NCBI GenBank assembly: GCA_034766995.1
Contig: CM068313.1
Span: 36,575,996-36,639,995, forward strand
Direction: 5' to 3'
Origin: Acanthacorydalis orientalis
Lineage: Eukaryota > Arthropoda > Insecta > Megaloptera > Corydalidae
DNA: 64,000 nt
Shown here: positions 1 to 12,680 of the stretch, in pieces
Layout of the letters: each line of letters begins with the position of its first letter
Numbering within the stretch: the stretch's first letter is position 1
Notes under the pieces: generated by a model
Database searches by the model: none
Seen by the model: only the letters and a program-made list of their open reading frames with translations
Told to the model about the DNA's origin: nothing
Program-made: the position numbers and the translations under genes

Positions 1-318
1 AAAAATTTTTCATCTGTTCCAACCTTGAATTTGTAATTATTTGGTGTCTTAGAATTTAATGAATCCAACAACATAAAATATACATCATGTTCAAACTTCC
101 CTTCAGTGTTTATTTACTTTTCCATTTTCAATACAACTAATATTTTTTTAAAAAATTAATATTTGAATAGCTATATAAACAGTGACGAAATCGGCGATTT
201 TCATGTAGTATTGAATGAGCAGTGATTAGTAAAAATGATCACGTCTGAAAATTTTCGAAATGTAGTCATTCAGATATTTTATCTTATTTGTATATAGAAA
301 CATTCATCTATTCTAAAA

Positions 319-354
<36 letters not shown>

Positions 355-495
355 TGTGTGTATGTATTGATGTAATAACCAAAGCATAAATTGAAAACTG
401 ACATTGTTGTATATACTTGTATAACATTTTTTAAAACTTTTTAATAATTTTTGTTAAAAGATCTTTAACAATCACAAAGCAGTAAAAAAGTATTT

Positions 496-535
<40 letters not shown>

Positions 536-694
536 AGAATATAAAGAAATATATAAAACTTGAACAAGTATACTTTTCTTTAAATATTGATAATTTAAAA
601 TATACTTTGATTTAATGAAAATCACAAAATTTGTAGTATAATTAATTTTTGTATAAATAATTTATAAATGCAAGTAAATAAAAATGAATATATG

Positions 695-787
<93 letters not shown>

Positions 788-1979
788 CATTTATGTAAAA
801 TCAAAATTAAATAAAACACAAATTATTAGATGATAAATAAATAATTGATAACTGGTATTTGATAAATTCATTATGAGTCCTCAAAAAGTTCAATCCAGGA
901 AATAGGAATAAATATATGGTAATCTAATAACCATGAAGACAAAGATTCCATATATTTATTGTTTTAGATCTTTGCTAATCTAAATCGTTAATTAATCATA
1001 CTAAATAACCTAAAAATATTCTTCTTTATTATATGATCATATTTGACCGAAATTCAATACAGTTAGTCAATGTATTGGTTATAATCTACAAAAAATAATT
1101 TTGTACGGAAATATATACTAAATTTCGTTTAAGTATATTTTTAGTTTTGTGTTCTTAGAACAATTGTTACTTTTAATTATGATGTATTCCAGAAAAATTT
1201 GAAAACAGAAAATTAAATTTTATAATTAATATATAACGCTTATTTTAAAATTAATTATTTTAAAATTAGTATTTAAATATTAATTAACTCTAATATATAT
1301 TGAGGATATTTGTCGAATTTACTCATTTTATTACTAAAATGAGTATAAACTCATTTTTATGAACTAAATAATTCATTTTTAATTCATTGGAAAATTAAAT
1401 ATATCCATATATACTCATAAGAGCAAAAAAGGCAACGAATATATATATAAATATTTAGTCAAATATGAAACAATATCTCATGTAATTACACATACGTACA
1501 AACACAGAATACATATATACATACACATCTATTTACAGATATATGTATGTATGTATATATACACATGTATGTAAATATAAGTAAAACATGCGGGGGAAAT
1601 AATATATTTATACACTTGCATTAAATAAAAAAAAAACAATAATATCGCCTGTTTATTAATTCGTGCAAATAGGAAGAACATTTTTATTAATATTTGGAAT
1701 AAATCTCTCTGTAAACACAATTAACTAATGACACTTTTTAAATACTGCCATTTAGAGTAACACGAATAGATCGAAATCTTTAAATTCGTACAAACAATAA
1801 TAAAATGACCCTTAATATGACGAATTTATGTTTTTATTGTACAAACAGATGTAGTTAGTTAAACAAACAGGACGAGAAACCGCTCACTCGAATAAATACA
1901 ATAGAATTCAAATACAACAAAAACACAAAGTAGCAAAGTAGCAGTGAGAATGTATGTATTTAAATATTGAACAAATCAT

Positions 1980-2345
1980 AAAATTAGCACGTGCGTCTAC
2001 AATTGATAACATATGTTCCTTCGACTGATAAAACACTCCGACCATAATTAAATCAAGTAATCGGTCACCATTATCAGAACCAGAATGATACCGTGTATAA
2101 ACATTATTGAAGTTTGTTGTAAATTACGCCCGACACGCGATGTTTTAGTTTGGAGGGATGAGGGTGCAAGTTGTGTAGATCGAAGGGAGACTCATTTATA
2201 TCAAAAACGTATCGCCAAATGTTATTTTTAGTGCGCTGACAATATTATCCACTTTGCGTCGAGGATTAGTAAAAGAGGGTGTGCTTTGCTGCTTTTTTTG
2301 AAGATTACAGTCCTGACGAGATAGTGAAATAATTGGGGTGGTTCA
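1980..2345. promoter_or_regulatory. GC-richer island, candidate cis-regulatory
   Basis: Base composition changes abruptly here: CpG-containing, non-repetitive sequence sits inside A/T runs. No sustained frame, splice-site pair or transposon end is visible. Composition alone suggests a constrained noncoding element. Cross-species conservation is not visible from one sequence. Confidence 0.35.
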
Positions 2346-2538
2346 GTACATTTATCATAAATCTTATCCTGACAGGGAAATTATACTATAAATTACATTT
2401 ATTGTGCAGACTTTTATTTTTATTAATTGCATTCTATAATAGACATTTATAATTATTGAGTTGTTTTCGTTTTTACATTAGCCTTGTATGATCTCCAGTT
2501 TCTAAACCTTTAATTTCAATGTCATGTAATTAAAAATA

Positions 2539-2581
<43 letters not shown>

Positions 2582-3620
2582 GAAACAGAAAATTTTGATC
2601 GTCTATTATTCATTTTAGCTGAAATTACATCAGAATTTTTAAATATTATGAGATCAAGAATTAAAATAATAATTTCTATTGATAAAGATTACTTAAATAT
2701 TTTTAGTCTCAATATTAGAATTACTGAAATATGAATATAGTTAATACCTGTATGAGCATTTAACTGTAAATCTTCGAATCTATCTTTATACATTTTAGTA
2801 TAAAGCTTCTCTATATTTTAATGTTCTGAAGATGATAGTCTCGCCATAAAAATTCTCATTAGTTGTTATTAAAATGATAAATAATCAATTATTATAATTA
2901 TAATTTTATTATAAAAAAAGTGTGACTGTGAAGAATGAAAAATTCATTTGTGAAAGAGACTAAAAACAATCACATAAACTATTAATTTAAAGAAGTTAAA
3001 AAATAAATAAATCATTTATATAAAATGTATTTTTAAAAAAAAACTAAAAAGAAAATATATTTATAGAAAATATTATTTTAAGCAATATCTCATTATTTTT
3101 TTAATAATTATATGTTCAATATTAAATATTATTAATGGTTAATATGGAGCTCTTTGTAGAACACTCAAAGTATTTTATTGCACTCTTAGAAATACACGAC
3201 AGGAACACATGACATTCATAATTCATTAAGTACATAGTTTAAAATGTAGGAGTTAATAATTAGATAATATACATTTATTATTCAGTTTTTTCACAAATTT
3301 TAAAACAAATAATATACCAGATCTTTGAACAAGTTTCATTAATGAAAATTATAATGTATAAACTTAGTAGAACTATATATTTATTTAAATATTAAAGATA
3401 AAAATTTAAATTAACACATAATAATTCTTATTTTTGTTATATATTCAATAAGATTTTTCATTTATCTAAAATGCCAATATATAATTGTAGTAATTACCTG
3501 CTTTTAAATAAGTAAACGTATACATAATTTACACATACCGATGAATGTATTATATCTTTTCGTATGAATTATTAAAACTCAGATTACTGTGACTTTTATT
3601 AAAAAAGAACCTTAATATTG

Positions 3621-3666
<46 letters not shown>

Positions 3667-4084
3667 CATATATGAAATAATATATGTGAGAAAGTAAGTT
3701 TTTACACAATCATACAGCCATTTAATCGTTTCATTGATCAAATAAATAAAATTTTCATTAGAATAAATTTTCTAGAAATTGCTATTGCATTATTAATTCA
3801 ATAATTTGTATGACTGAAATCTTTCGTATCAAATTGCATAGTACAGAAACCAGTTACTGCTGATTTTATGTATAATATTCTTGTAAGCTATGTAATTGCT
3901 ATTAACTAATCTCACAAGTCTCGCCATAATATATAAACATACCACTGACACACGTAAAAACAGACAGATACCTGCCAATTTGCATACATGAGTATCCAGT
4001 AATTTCAAATTTACTATCACACGCTTAATACAGTAATATTAGTTCAAGTGAGAACTTTGAAACTATTAATAATTTCAAATAAAA

Positions 4085-4205
4085 GTCAAGAGAATGAAAA
4101 GCAACCTGCAGTATGATGCATTGTTGTCTGAAGAGCCGAACGACGCCATTTGTTCAACATGAACTATAAACTGTGGTAGAATACAGAGGTGCGCTGGTTC
4201 ATGAA
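4085..4205. promoter_or_regulatory. Short GC-richer island
   Basis: About 120 bp of unique, higher-complexity sequence with several CpGs between A/T-rich flanks. It has no frame and no transposon terminus. A noncoding regulatory element is the simplest guess, on composition only. Confidence 0.25.
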
Positions 4206-5403
4206 TTTTTTAATCATTAGACATTATTCGAGTACATTGACAATAAGATGAATTATTTAATTGGTCGGATTATCATAATCAAATGGCATTCTCTGTATTT
4301 TTTCGATCATAAATGCTTAGAACATCTAGAACAAGCGGGTGCATATTATTTTATTTAAAAAATTCGAAATGTACAATTTTTTCATGGAAGAATAGAATGT
4401 ATTACAAGAACTGTATAACAATAAAAGAACGTAATATAAAAAAATCTGTGTTCTATTTTTATAAAGTTTTTTTATAACGTTTTTTTATTAAAATATTTTT
4501 ATTATAAACAAAAGTATTATTCACAGAAAATTGACCAAAGTATACATTTTTGTAATAAATTTTTAAATTGACATTAAAATCATATATCAATCAACTCGAA
4601 CAAGGACGACATTGCAATAGAAACAAATATATTTAAATGATATTTTTTATTTTTTAGAAATAAATATTTGATAATAACTTTCATAAAACATAAATGATAT
4701 AATGTTTTATTCGATTAATTAAAATATGATTCTTTTGCACATTGCAAGTATTATAATATATCTTTTGCCATTTTAATTTATTCAGATGTTTAATTTGAAG
4801 AAAGTTTAATAAACTATATATTGATTTTAAATATAATTTTTAATTTTAAAATATTTAAAAACTTATAATGAAAAATGAGAAATAAATAATGTAGTCTCGT
4901 TTACTTCATATCACAAATGACTGAAACAACTAACACAATCATTTTTCAAATCAAAATATCTAGAAAAATGATCACTTTGGTATAGTTGTGCGCGATATAG
5001 TTGAATATCGTCGTCAGGTATGAAAATTTCACAGTTTCTGAGCTATTTTTAGATTTTTATTAACGAACATTTAATTAATTTCCATCGAATTAAATGCTGG
5101 TATATTATTTTCCAATTACTCGCTTCGTAAACATTTTATATAAATTTAATTTCTATTTGGTATATTAATAAATCTCAATCCATACTTATTCTCTGAATTC
5201 AATGATATTTATGTTTTGTTATTGATGTATTCAGTTTTCAGATACAATTAATTTTGATTGTCCATTTTTATTTCATTGTTTTTATAATTCATTAGTTCGT
5301 TTGATTGTTCATAAATGTTCATTTAAATACTATATATTTTATTTTACTATAAAATAAAATATAATATTTCTATTCATATTTCAAATAATCTCAATTTTTT
5401 TAA

Positions 5404-5618
5404 TGACACATTGTGGATTTACACAAATTAATTTTGAACTCGTCCCACAGATCACAACAAATTGTCTGATCAAAATATTAAATAATTGATTATTTATCAT
5501 TTTTTATTGCTGTTCTTATCATTTTATAATCCTCAGAACGTTAAGATATAGATGTTTTTTGTGGTTAATGAGATGAAAGAAAAATTATTTTGCAGAAGTG
5601 AGTTTAGCCATAGTGCCA
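5404..5618. mobile_element. Foldback MITE (family FB1, full copy)
   Basis: The two ends are degenerate inverted repeats of about 40 bp. The left end reads TGACACATTGTGGATTTAC. The right end, reverse-complemented, reads TGGCACTATGGCTAAACTC. Both continue into matching T-rich stretches. The left half contains TCTGATCAAAAT, also found in reverse complement near 35620, so this is a family with several relics (9395-9545, 35405-35675, 62345-62520). There is no coding capacity. A clear target-site duplication was not found, so the superfamily is unknown. Confidence 0.45.
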
Positions 5619-5732
5619 AAATATATTATAGAATTTTCCAGAATTACTTTTAATTCAAATAATATTTGTTGGCATTTCAAGATAACAATTATATTTTTAT
5701 AAATTTAATATTACATTAATATTTTTTTACAG

Positions 5733-5796
5733 ATCATCAACAAGCACGCACTTTTACTGAAATGAACAGATATCAAATAGAGGTGTCACGTAATAA
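5733..5796 (+). CDS. Candidate small internal coding exon
   Basis: A 64-bp segment is bounded by a textbook acceptor (T-rich tract ending TTTTTTTACAG) and a strong donor (GTAAGTAT directly after the last base). The frame starting at the third base is open throughout and reads about 20 residues beginning HQQARTFTEM, with two bases left for the next codon. The other two frames contain stops. I do not recognise the peptide. No partner exon in a compatible frame was found. Splice-like signals arise easily in A/T-rich DNA, so this is only a candidate. Confidence 0.22.
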
Positions 5797-7225
5797 GTAA
5801 GTATTTTTTATATTTGTTGTCGATGATGTTGATTTGAAAGTATAATTTAATAGAATTAGCTCGTTTTTGATATTGTACTGCTAACTTTAAATTGAGTAGT
5901 TAGTATTTTTTTTCATATCAATACAAAAGTACACCTTTTAATATTTTTTAGAAAATCTTGTTTATTTTTTAACATGACCCCGTGCCTACAATATTGAGTT
6001 TTTTGATTTATATACAGTATTCTTTCCAATATTAAAATTTATTCTTAAAAATCGTAACAAATCATTAAATATTCTAAAATATTCAGAAATATATATAAAC
6101 ATCATATATATAACATAGTTAATAATATAACTATTTAACAAATAATGAATTCTTTTCCCTTTTATATGAATTTCTAATAAATGATGAATTTATAAACCTC
6201 TATATTAATCTCTGCACTCCCAAACTATCAACTTCTGAAGCAAGTCTATTTTAATCTCTATATTAAGAAAAAAAAATCTGAATTGTTTATTATTCAATAA
6301 AATAAACGTTAATCGAAGAGTTAAACCAAGATAATCGAAGACACTAGAGAAATTCATAAGTTAAAATCAATTGTAATAAAAATAATATCCCATATAGTTA
6401 GAAAAAAATACTATACTCTAATAATATTAATTCAATGCATACAAATAATTTATTTTATATTTTTATAAATTAACGAAAAATAAAATTGTCTCAATAATGA
6501 ACAGTTTACGCACATTAAATATTTAAGTACGATAAATATCTGTTGAAGTAGTTCATACATTTCAAAATATAGCAAATTAATGAAAGGAACGATATTTGTA
6601 TTCGAAAGTATATTAAATTTATAGAAGAGTCGTATGACTCCACCTGGAATTCAGTCAGTTAAGTAAATGAATTACGTTTAATAATTTTCATTTTCAATAA
6701 TGATTCTAAAACAAATCATTATTTTAGCTTGTGATCGATTACAATTCCACACACATCTATCTATTTCTAAGTGTGTATATTATATATATATATATATATC
6801 TGTGTGTGTGTGTATACATAAAAATTCAATCATGAAAAAGTAAGGGAGTGAATGTCTAACGTTTTAATTGCCAAGTGATCGAATTCCTCTGTGAAAAACA
6901 TGCGATTAGATCATGTTTGACATATAAATTATGTATTCAATTACTGCACTGCAAATAAATATCGTTTAATAGTACAAATAACTGCATAAAACAATTTTTA
7001 CGCTGCCCCGAATATGTCTATTCAGTCTTGTTAAAGATACTTGTTCTGTAATAGTTGTGCGACAATCGTGAGTGCTCACGCAAGGTCATGCGATATTTTA
7101 TAATCATTTATTTTCCTTTCTCTTAACGGCTATTAACGTCTTCTTCCACAACATATATTACACGTTTTTAATATTTATTGAATTGTGTGTTATATTATAA
7201 TTCATAACTTCCACGTTCTAAAAGT
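5797..7225. other. AT-rich spacer
   Basis: Mostly low-complexity A/T sequence with one (TA)n tract at about 6780-6799 followed by a TG run. The island near its right end is listed separately. Nothing else is recognisable. Confidence 0.6.
7010..7180. promoter_or_regulatory. GC-richer island with a 14-bp inverted repeat
   Basis: A short CpG-containing island. It holds the perfect inverted repeat CGTGAG-TG-CTCACG (7067-7080), followed directly by GCAAGGTCA, which fits the FTZ-F1/ERR monomeric nuclear-receptor half-site pattern. No frame or transposon end is seen. A regulatory role is inferred from composition and motif only. Confidence 0.3.
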
Positions 7226-7517
7226 AAAAAAATTGAGAAATTGTACAGTTACCTGCAAAATGTTTTCATAGAAACTCTATCTGAAAGCAATTTTTGTAAT
7301 GTTCTTTATTGCATAAATTTTTGATTTTTGTACAATAAAAGTGTTTTATGACTAAAAATGCAGGCATTTTCTACAATATTCTACTGTTATTTTATACAAC
7401 TATTTTTTTATTACTTACGTTGTACAATAAAACAATACAGATTTTAGATGTGATTATTACTGGATAATAATAGACCTATAAAAAATGTGATTATTTTGGC
7501 AAACAAAAAATCTCAAA
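7226..7517 (+). repeat. Dispersed repeat R, copy 1
   Basis: This noncoding stretch matches the reverse complement of 47303-47606 almost end to end, at roughly 85-90 percent identity by eye, with one indel of about 10 bp. Both copies stop directly at a (TA)n tract at the same end (here 7518-7536). It has no open frame and no recognisable inverted ends. It may be a nonautonomous element or a long terminal segment of a larger transposon. The mariner beginning near 7538 lies just beyond the TA tract and is absent from the other copy. Confidence 0.6.
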
Positions 7518-7537
7518 TATATATATATATATATATT

Positions 7538-8805
7538 TATTCAAGGGTGATTTAAAAATTTCGCGGTCTAACATATAAATGGTGGTAATATTTGTGCCAC
7601 ATTACAAAATGATATCTATCTTATACATAACCTCAAAGTCTATAATTAATGTATCAAGCAGTTTGTTGTAAACATATATTTAAATAAAGATTTTTTGTCC
7701 CGTTGTTGAAATGGATCAAGTTGAACATCGTGTGGTGATAATGCGGTTTTTTTCTCAAAAAAGGCTTAACGCCAACAGAAATCTTTAACGAGATGAAAAA
7801 TGTACTGGGTGATATTACACCTTCGTATACAGAAGTAAAGAAGTGGGCAGCTGAATTTAAATGCGGCTGTGCAAGTTTAGAAAATAGCCCTCGTACTGAA
7901 CCTCCGAAAATTGTAACGACAGAAGGAATCACTCACAAAGTGCACGATATGTCTTACAGGATCGGAGATTCAAGGTGTCTCATATGAACGCGTGTATCAC
8001 ATCTTAACTAAAGAGTTAGGTATGGAAAAGCAATCGGCAAGATGGGTGCCGCGTTTGCTGACAATTGATCATAAACGTATTCGAGAACAAATCTCCCAAG
8101 ATTGTCTGGATCGATTTAATAGGGGATATGACTGACTTTATCCGGCGATTTGTAACTACAGCCGAGACTTAGATTCACTATTACACTCCAGAATCAAAAC
8201 AACAATCAAAGTAATGGAAGCATGGTGATTCTACGCCACCAAAAAAATCAAAATCAGTTTTATCCCCTGGAAAAGTTATGGTTTTAAATTTTTGGGATGC
8301 TAAAGGGATCCTGCTAATTGACTACCTTCAAAAGGGTCAAACGATAACGGGAGAGTGTTATGCTAAACTTTTGGATCGACTCGATCAAACAATCCGTGAG
8401 AAAAGACCAGGTTTTTCAAAGAAAAAAATAATTTTCCATCAGGACAATGCACGTCCCATACAAGTGTTGTATCCATGGCAAAACTCGTTGAATTGAAGTA
8501 CGACTTGCTGCCCCATTCAGTCTATTCTCCAGATTTGGCCCCGTCAGATTTCCATCTGTTCCCAAAATTTAAAAAAATCCTTGGTGGTAGGCGATTTTCG
8601 TCAGATGAAGAACCGATAGCAACAGTGAATCGCTATTTTGAGGACCTCCAGAAAAGGATTTTCGGGACGGCATAAAAGTACTGGAATATCGCTGGATAAA
8701 GTGCATTGAAGTTCAGGGAGACCTTATTGAAAAATAAAAAGCAATTTGAAAACACAAGTTATATTCTTTCATAGTTAGGCTGAAACCTTTTCAAATTGCT
8801 TTCGT
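7538..8805 (+). mobile_element. Full-length but dead mariner (irritans/mori-like)
   Basis: The element is about 1.27 kb, the usual mariner length. Its ends are degenerate inverted repeats: TTTAAAAATTTCGCGGTCTA on the left against TTTGAAAAGGTTTCAGCCTA in reverse complement on the right. Both outer ends meet TA-rich sequence, consistent with TA target preference. The interior is a mariner transposase reading frame broken several times (see the pseudogene entry). It sits directly at the microsatellite that terminates repeat R, so it probably inserted into that TA tract. Confidence 0.8.
7711..8737 (+). pseudogene. mariner transposase pseudogene
   Basis: Frames joined across shifts give a recognisable mariner transposase. 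An N-terminal helix-turn-helix part (EVKKWAAEF) is followed by a WVPRLLTIDHKR linker. The catalytic domain contains KVMVLNFWDAKGILLIDYL, then HQDNARP with the second catalytic aspartate, then YSPDLAPSDFHLFP with the third. The C-terminus resembles LEYRWIKCIEVQGD. Frameshifts lie near 7760, 7980 and 8470, and a stop breaks the segment near 8133. The first aspartate position (TAETXIHYYTP region) is degraded. It cannot encode active protein. Confidence 0.8.
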
Positions 8806-9394
8806 ATATTACAATATATTTATTAAATACATTTATTTGGACCAATTATTATCAAATATAGATCATTAACTGTACATATTGTCATGAGAATAAAAATAGT
8901 CTGGAGTTCATTGGAATGAAATAATTTAAAATCTTATTTAGATAAATGTATTCGATAAATGTATTTTCACAATTATTTATAAAAAATGAAACATAGGATG
9001 TAATTAATAAAATAATTCAGACTTCAAGTAATATAGAAATATATATGTTGGAAATAAGCAAAATAAGAACGATATAATAGATACGAAAAACAGGCATAGT
9101 AGACAATAATAAGAATAAACATTTTTAAATGTAAATGAGCCAGCCCTTTATTATCACAGTATTAATAATGTTGGATAATTTGGATATTATAAATGTAAGA
9201 TTAGTTTTACTTTTCTTTGTGTTAGTTATTTAAAAAAATTGTTTTCTATTAGAACATAAAAAAATGCTTGTTAAGAACTTGAATTTGAACTTAAACAATT
9301 TGTCATAAACGAGATAGTCTCTATAGATTGTGAAATATTTTTCTTATCAATTTAGTAAGTACTTATTGTTCATTTTAGTTTAACTTATATGTAT
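8806..9394. other. AT-rich spacer, nothing recognised
   Basis: Unique A/T-rich sequence with no frame, repeat match or structured element that I could detect. Confidence 0.6.
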
Positions 9395-9545
9395 TTTGAT
9401 AGATTCTATCATTTTCAGATGATGTCGCCACAAGAAAATGTATACTCCAAATCAAAATGTAAAATAATTTCATAAGAAAAAAAGTGTGTGGTGTACGAGA
9501 AGTAATTCATTTCTGAATGTGAATTTAGCCACGGTGCCCAAACTA
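9395..9545 (-). repeat. FB1 foldback relic (one half)
   Basis: Reverse-complemented, the outer end reads GGCACCGTGGCTAAATTCAC, matching the FB1 end at 5618. The adjacent TGTGGTGTACGAGAAG matches TGTGGTATACGAGGAG near 35642. The partner half is not clear. It is noncoding and strongly diverged. Confidence 0.35.
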
Positions 9546-9854
9546 TAATTGTTTAAATAACATAATTACCAGTTTGATGTATTAGCTATTTGGATACAAC
9601 ATTCTCGAGTGTAATTAGTGCAAACATTGCCCAATGAATGATTAAATTTGTGAGTACATTAAACTATACATAATTCAATTGCGGATACATTTCAGCTCGA
9701 TAACATACTGTAATTAATATAAAATTCGATCTGTTTTTCTTAAAAGTAAATAAAATAATTCATTTTATTTGTTTACGATAAGAATAAGAATTCCAACAAT
9801 TAAAAATAAATGTAATAAATAGCAACTGAAACATCTTTCATATTTATTAAAAGA

Positions 9855-10077
<223 letters not shown>

Positions 10078-10539
10078 GAGAGTAGAGAAGTATCTTTTCC
10101 TTTATATACACTTTATAAAGAAAAAGAAAAGAAAAACAAATATTTTCAATAAAAACGTTGAAATATAATTGACTAATTTTAATAAAGAATGTTCGTTTCT
10201 CCAACTCCAATTCTGTTCCATATTAAATTAAAAATTTGGTCAAGTTAATGTATCTTCACGCCCATCATGTTATTTGATTGATCTTTCTGGGTAAATAATT
10301 GAATAATTATTGAGTGAGTAATAATTATTCAAATAAGTAAAGTACGAGATTTCTCTAGCATGAAGTGCTACGGTCGCTATCTACATTATGTTAATTTTTA
10401 TTTTTATATTTAAAAAAAAAACAATAGTTCTACTCATCAATGATAAACATCAGATAAAAGAAAAATTAAATAAAATATAGTCATATATCAAACCTTCATC
10501 ATGAACTTTTTTAAGTATCGGTCATTATCTGAAATTAAA

Positions 10540-11060
10540 ATTCTTCGTATATTACGCATGGCCGATACTATATGAAAGAAAAGCGCATTTATTCAAACAT
10601 AATCATCCGCTGAACTATATTATCAATCAAACACGCACACAAATTTGTGTATGGCATGTTATACGAACATCAAGTGGCATTTAAATGACATTTATCAAAA
10701 TGCATTGACAATCAACATATGTCACATTAATTCACGCTAAGACAGACCCCGCAACAAGATAGGCCATAAAGCGACGCAGTAGGCACATTCGGAGGGCGTC
10801 GTGCTACGGACCCGTTCTTTGTTCTAATATTCCTTTGATTGAAATATTACACTGTACACAACAATAGGTCTCACTTCGTACCTGGCACTTGAAAACACCT
10901 GTTAACGCGCCACTGACCCCAACCGCGACATAACCCCTTTGGTAGGCCACTGAAATGACGATAATCGTTACAGAGCCACCCCCGATTTTCTCACATATTA
11001 AAAGTGCTTGCGCCGAATGATGACAGTTTATATGATTTTCATGTGGCGTGTACTTTAATC
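10540..11060. promoter_or_regulatory. Large GC-richer island, candidate enhancer
   Basis: About 500 bp of unique, CpG-containing sequence, one of the most complex stretches in the window. It has no sustained frame. NK2-type cores occur (TCAAGTGGCATTT near 10670, CACTTGA near 10886), and an E-box CACCTG lies near 10899. GGCATGTTA followed by ATCAAGTGGCATTT near 10651 loosely resembles the two-box motif found in other islands, but with different spacing. A regulatory function is inferred. Confidence 0.4.
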
Positions 11061-11150
11061 GACAAATGTTTCAAACGTTTTACTGCACAATATACGTTTA
11101 TGGCTTTATAATGTGAGTTTAGCTGTAATTATTTTAAGAGCATAAAATTG

Positions 11151-11240
<90 letters not shown>

Positions 11241-11537
11241 TTCTTTGTTTTGAATGATTTTACCCTTCAGTTAAATAAAAATATGTAATTTACTTATTAT
11301 ATTGCTTTTACCAAATAGTAATAAAATGACGAGCATATTCAGATTATTCGAATTCACTTAACATTTGTAACTAAAATGTATATATACATACATAACATTA
11401 TATATATATATATATATATGCATATATATATATATATATATATATATACTTTTTAATGGTTTTAAAATAAAACCTATTTGCTATAAATTTATTCTCAAGG
11501 TATAATACTTATGATTAGATACTTAGAGATATTATTA

Positions 11538-12041
11538 TTAGGTTGGTAGAAAAATAATTACGGTTTTTGGTTGTCTGAATTCTTACCTTTATTGTTCTCA
11601 ATGTAAATGTCATTTCATCATGTTTATTTTAATATTATTTTAACATCGACTTTCGTTTTATTATTAATTTTGCTTCAAATTGGGCTATTGAATTGGAGAT
11701 GGAAAAGAAGCAAATAAGAGCATTTTTTATGAGTTCAAAACGGGTGGTAAAGCAGCAGAAACTGCTCGTAAACCAAACGATGCTTTTGACAAGGGTGCTA
11801 TTAAGGAATGTACGATACAATGATGGTTCCAAAAAATGCGTGCTGGAGACGAAAGCTTTGAAGATGAAGAAGGTCGCAGGCGCCCTTCTTCAGTTCATAA
11901 CGACTAACTGAAAGTGTTAGTTGAATCAGATCCACGGACAATTCGAGACGTTGCACAAAAGTTAGGCGTTAGTCATTCAACAGTTCTGGACTATAAATAG
12001 AATGAATGTCATAAACTGCAATTATTTTTCTACCAACCTGA
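11538..12041 (+). mobile_element. Internally deleted cecropia-type mariner, copy A
   Basis: The terminal inverted repeats start TTAGGTTGGTAGAAAAATAA, resembling the known cecropia-subfamily (Hsmar1-type) ends. TA flanks both sides (11536-11537, 12042-12043). At 504 bp against about 1.3 kb for a full element, it keeps the 5' leader and the N-terminal DNA-binding region and then jumps to the 3' end. Its junction lies slightly further in than in the other four copies of this window. Confidence 0.85.
11699..11988 (+). pseudogene. mariner N-terminal HTH pseudogene (copy A)
   Basis: The frame starts MEKKQIRAFF and continues, after a one-base shift near 11730, through EFKTGGKAAETARK, WFQKMRAGDESFEDEEGR and LGVSHSTV. 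This is the paired helix-turn-helix domain that mariner transposases use to bind their inverted repeats. Stops interrupt it after TIQ and after SSVHND. The catalytic domain is absent because of the internal deletion. Confidence 0.75.
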
Positions 12042-12612
12042 TATATTGTTACCTCTTTTCAAACAGAAACTAATATAGGAATTTTAATCATAAATATATA
12101 CTAATTTATATTTGTGAATAAAAAGTAAACAGAAATATATATTTATTATAATTTTAAATGTGCAGGCATCTGTCAAAAATTGATAGGGTACCAATTCTTA
12201 ACTACAAATTTATTAAATATCCATACAATGAGTGTGATGGTTTGTAATACATTTTTATAAGAAAAATATATTTATTAAAATCAATGGTGTTTGAAAATCG
12301 CATAATACGGTACAAAAATCGTTTCGTTTTCTCTAAGGTGCATTTACTTCACAATTATAAAATATTAAAAAAATATTATACATAAGTAGCGTTTAGTCAG
12401 TAAAAATTATTGAATAAAATTTAGTGAAAACAATGGAAAATATCTAGGTTTTTTAGAGTACAAATATTAGAAAATACATATATAAAAATATATATTTGAA
12501 TTTTCCTTTCATATTATCATCAAACTTTTTCTTGCTATTATTTGTCTGGAATATAATAAATATCTTGAAAATATCCTGTTTTAGAAAAAGTGCAGAAAGT
12601 ATGAATCTGACA

Positions 12613-12680
<68 letters not shown>

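Larger units (their letters stand above)
1..5403. other. AT-rich intergenic/intronic DNA with TA microsatellites
   Basis: No gene is visible. (TA)n tracts lie at about 322-352, 498-531, 702-784 (two tracts around a short break), 2543-2579 and 3624-3665. Open frames here are short and either low-complexity or IYIY-type microsatellite translations. Two GC-richer islands inside it are listed separately. The rest is A/T-dominated unique sequence in which I see no repeat family. Confidence 0.7.
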
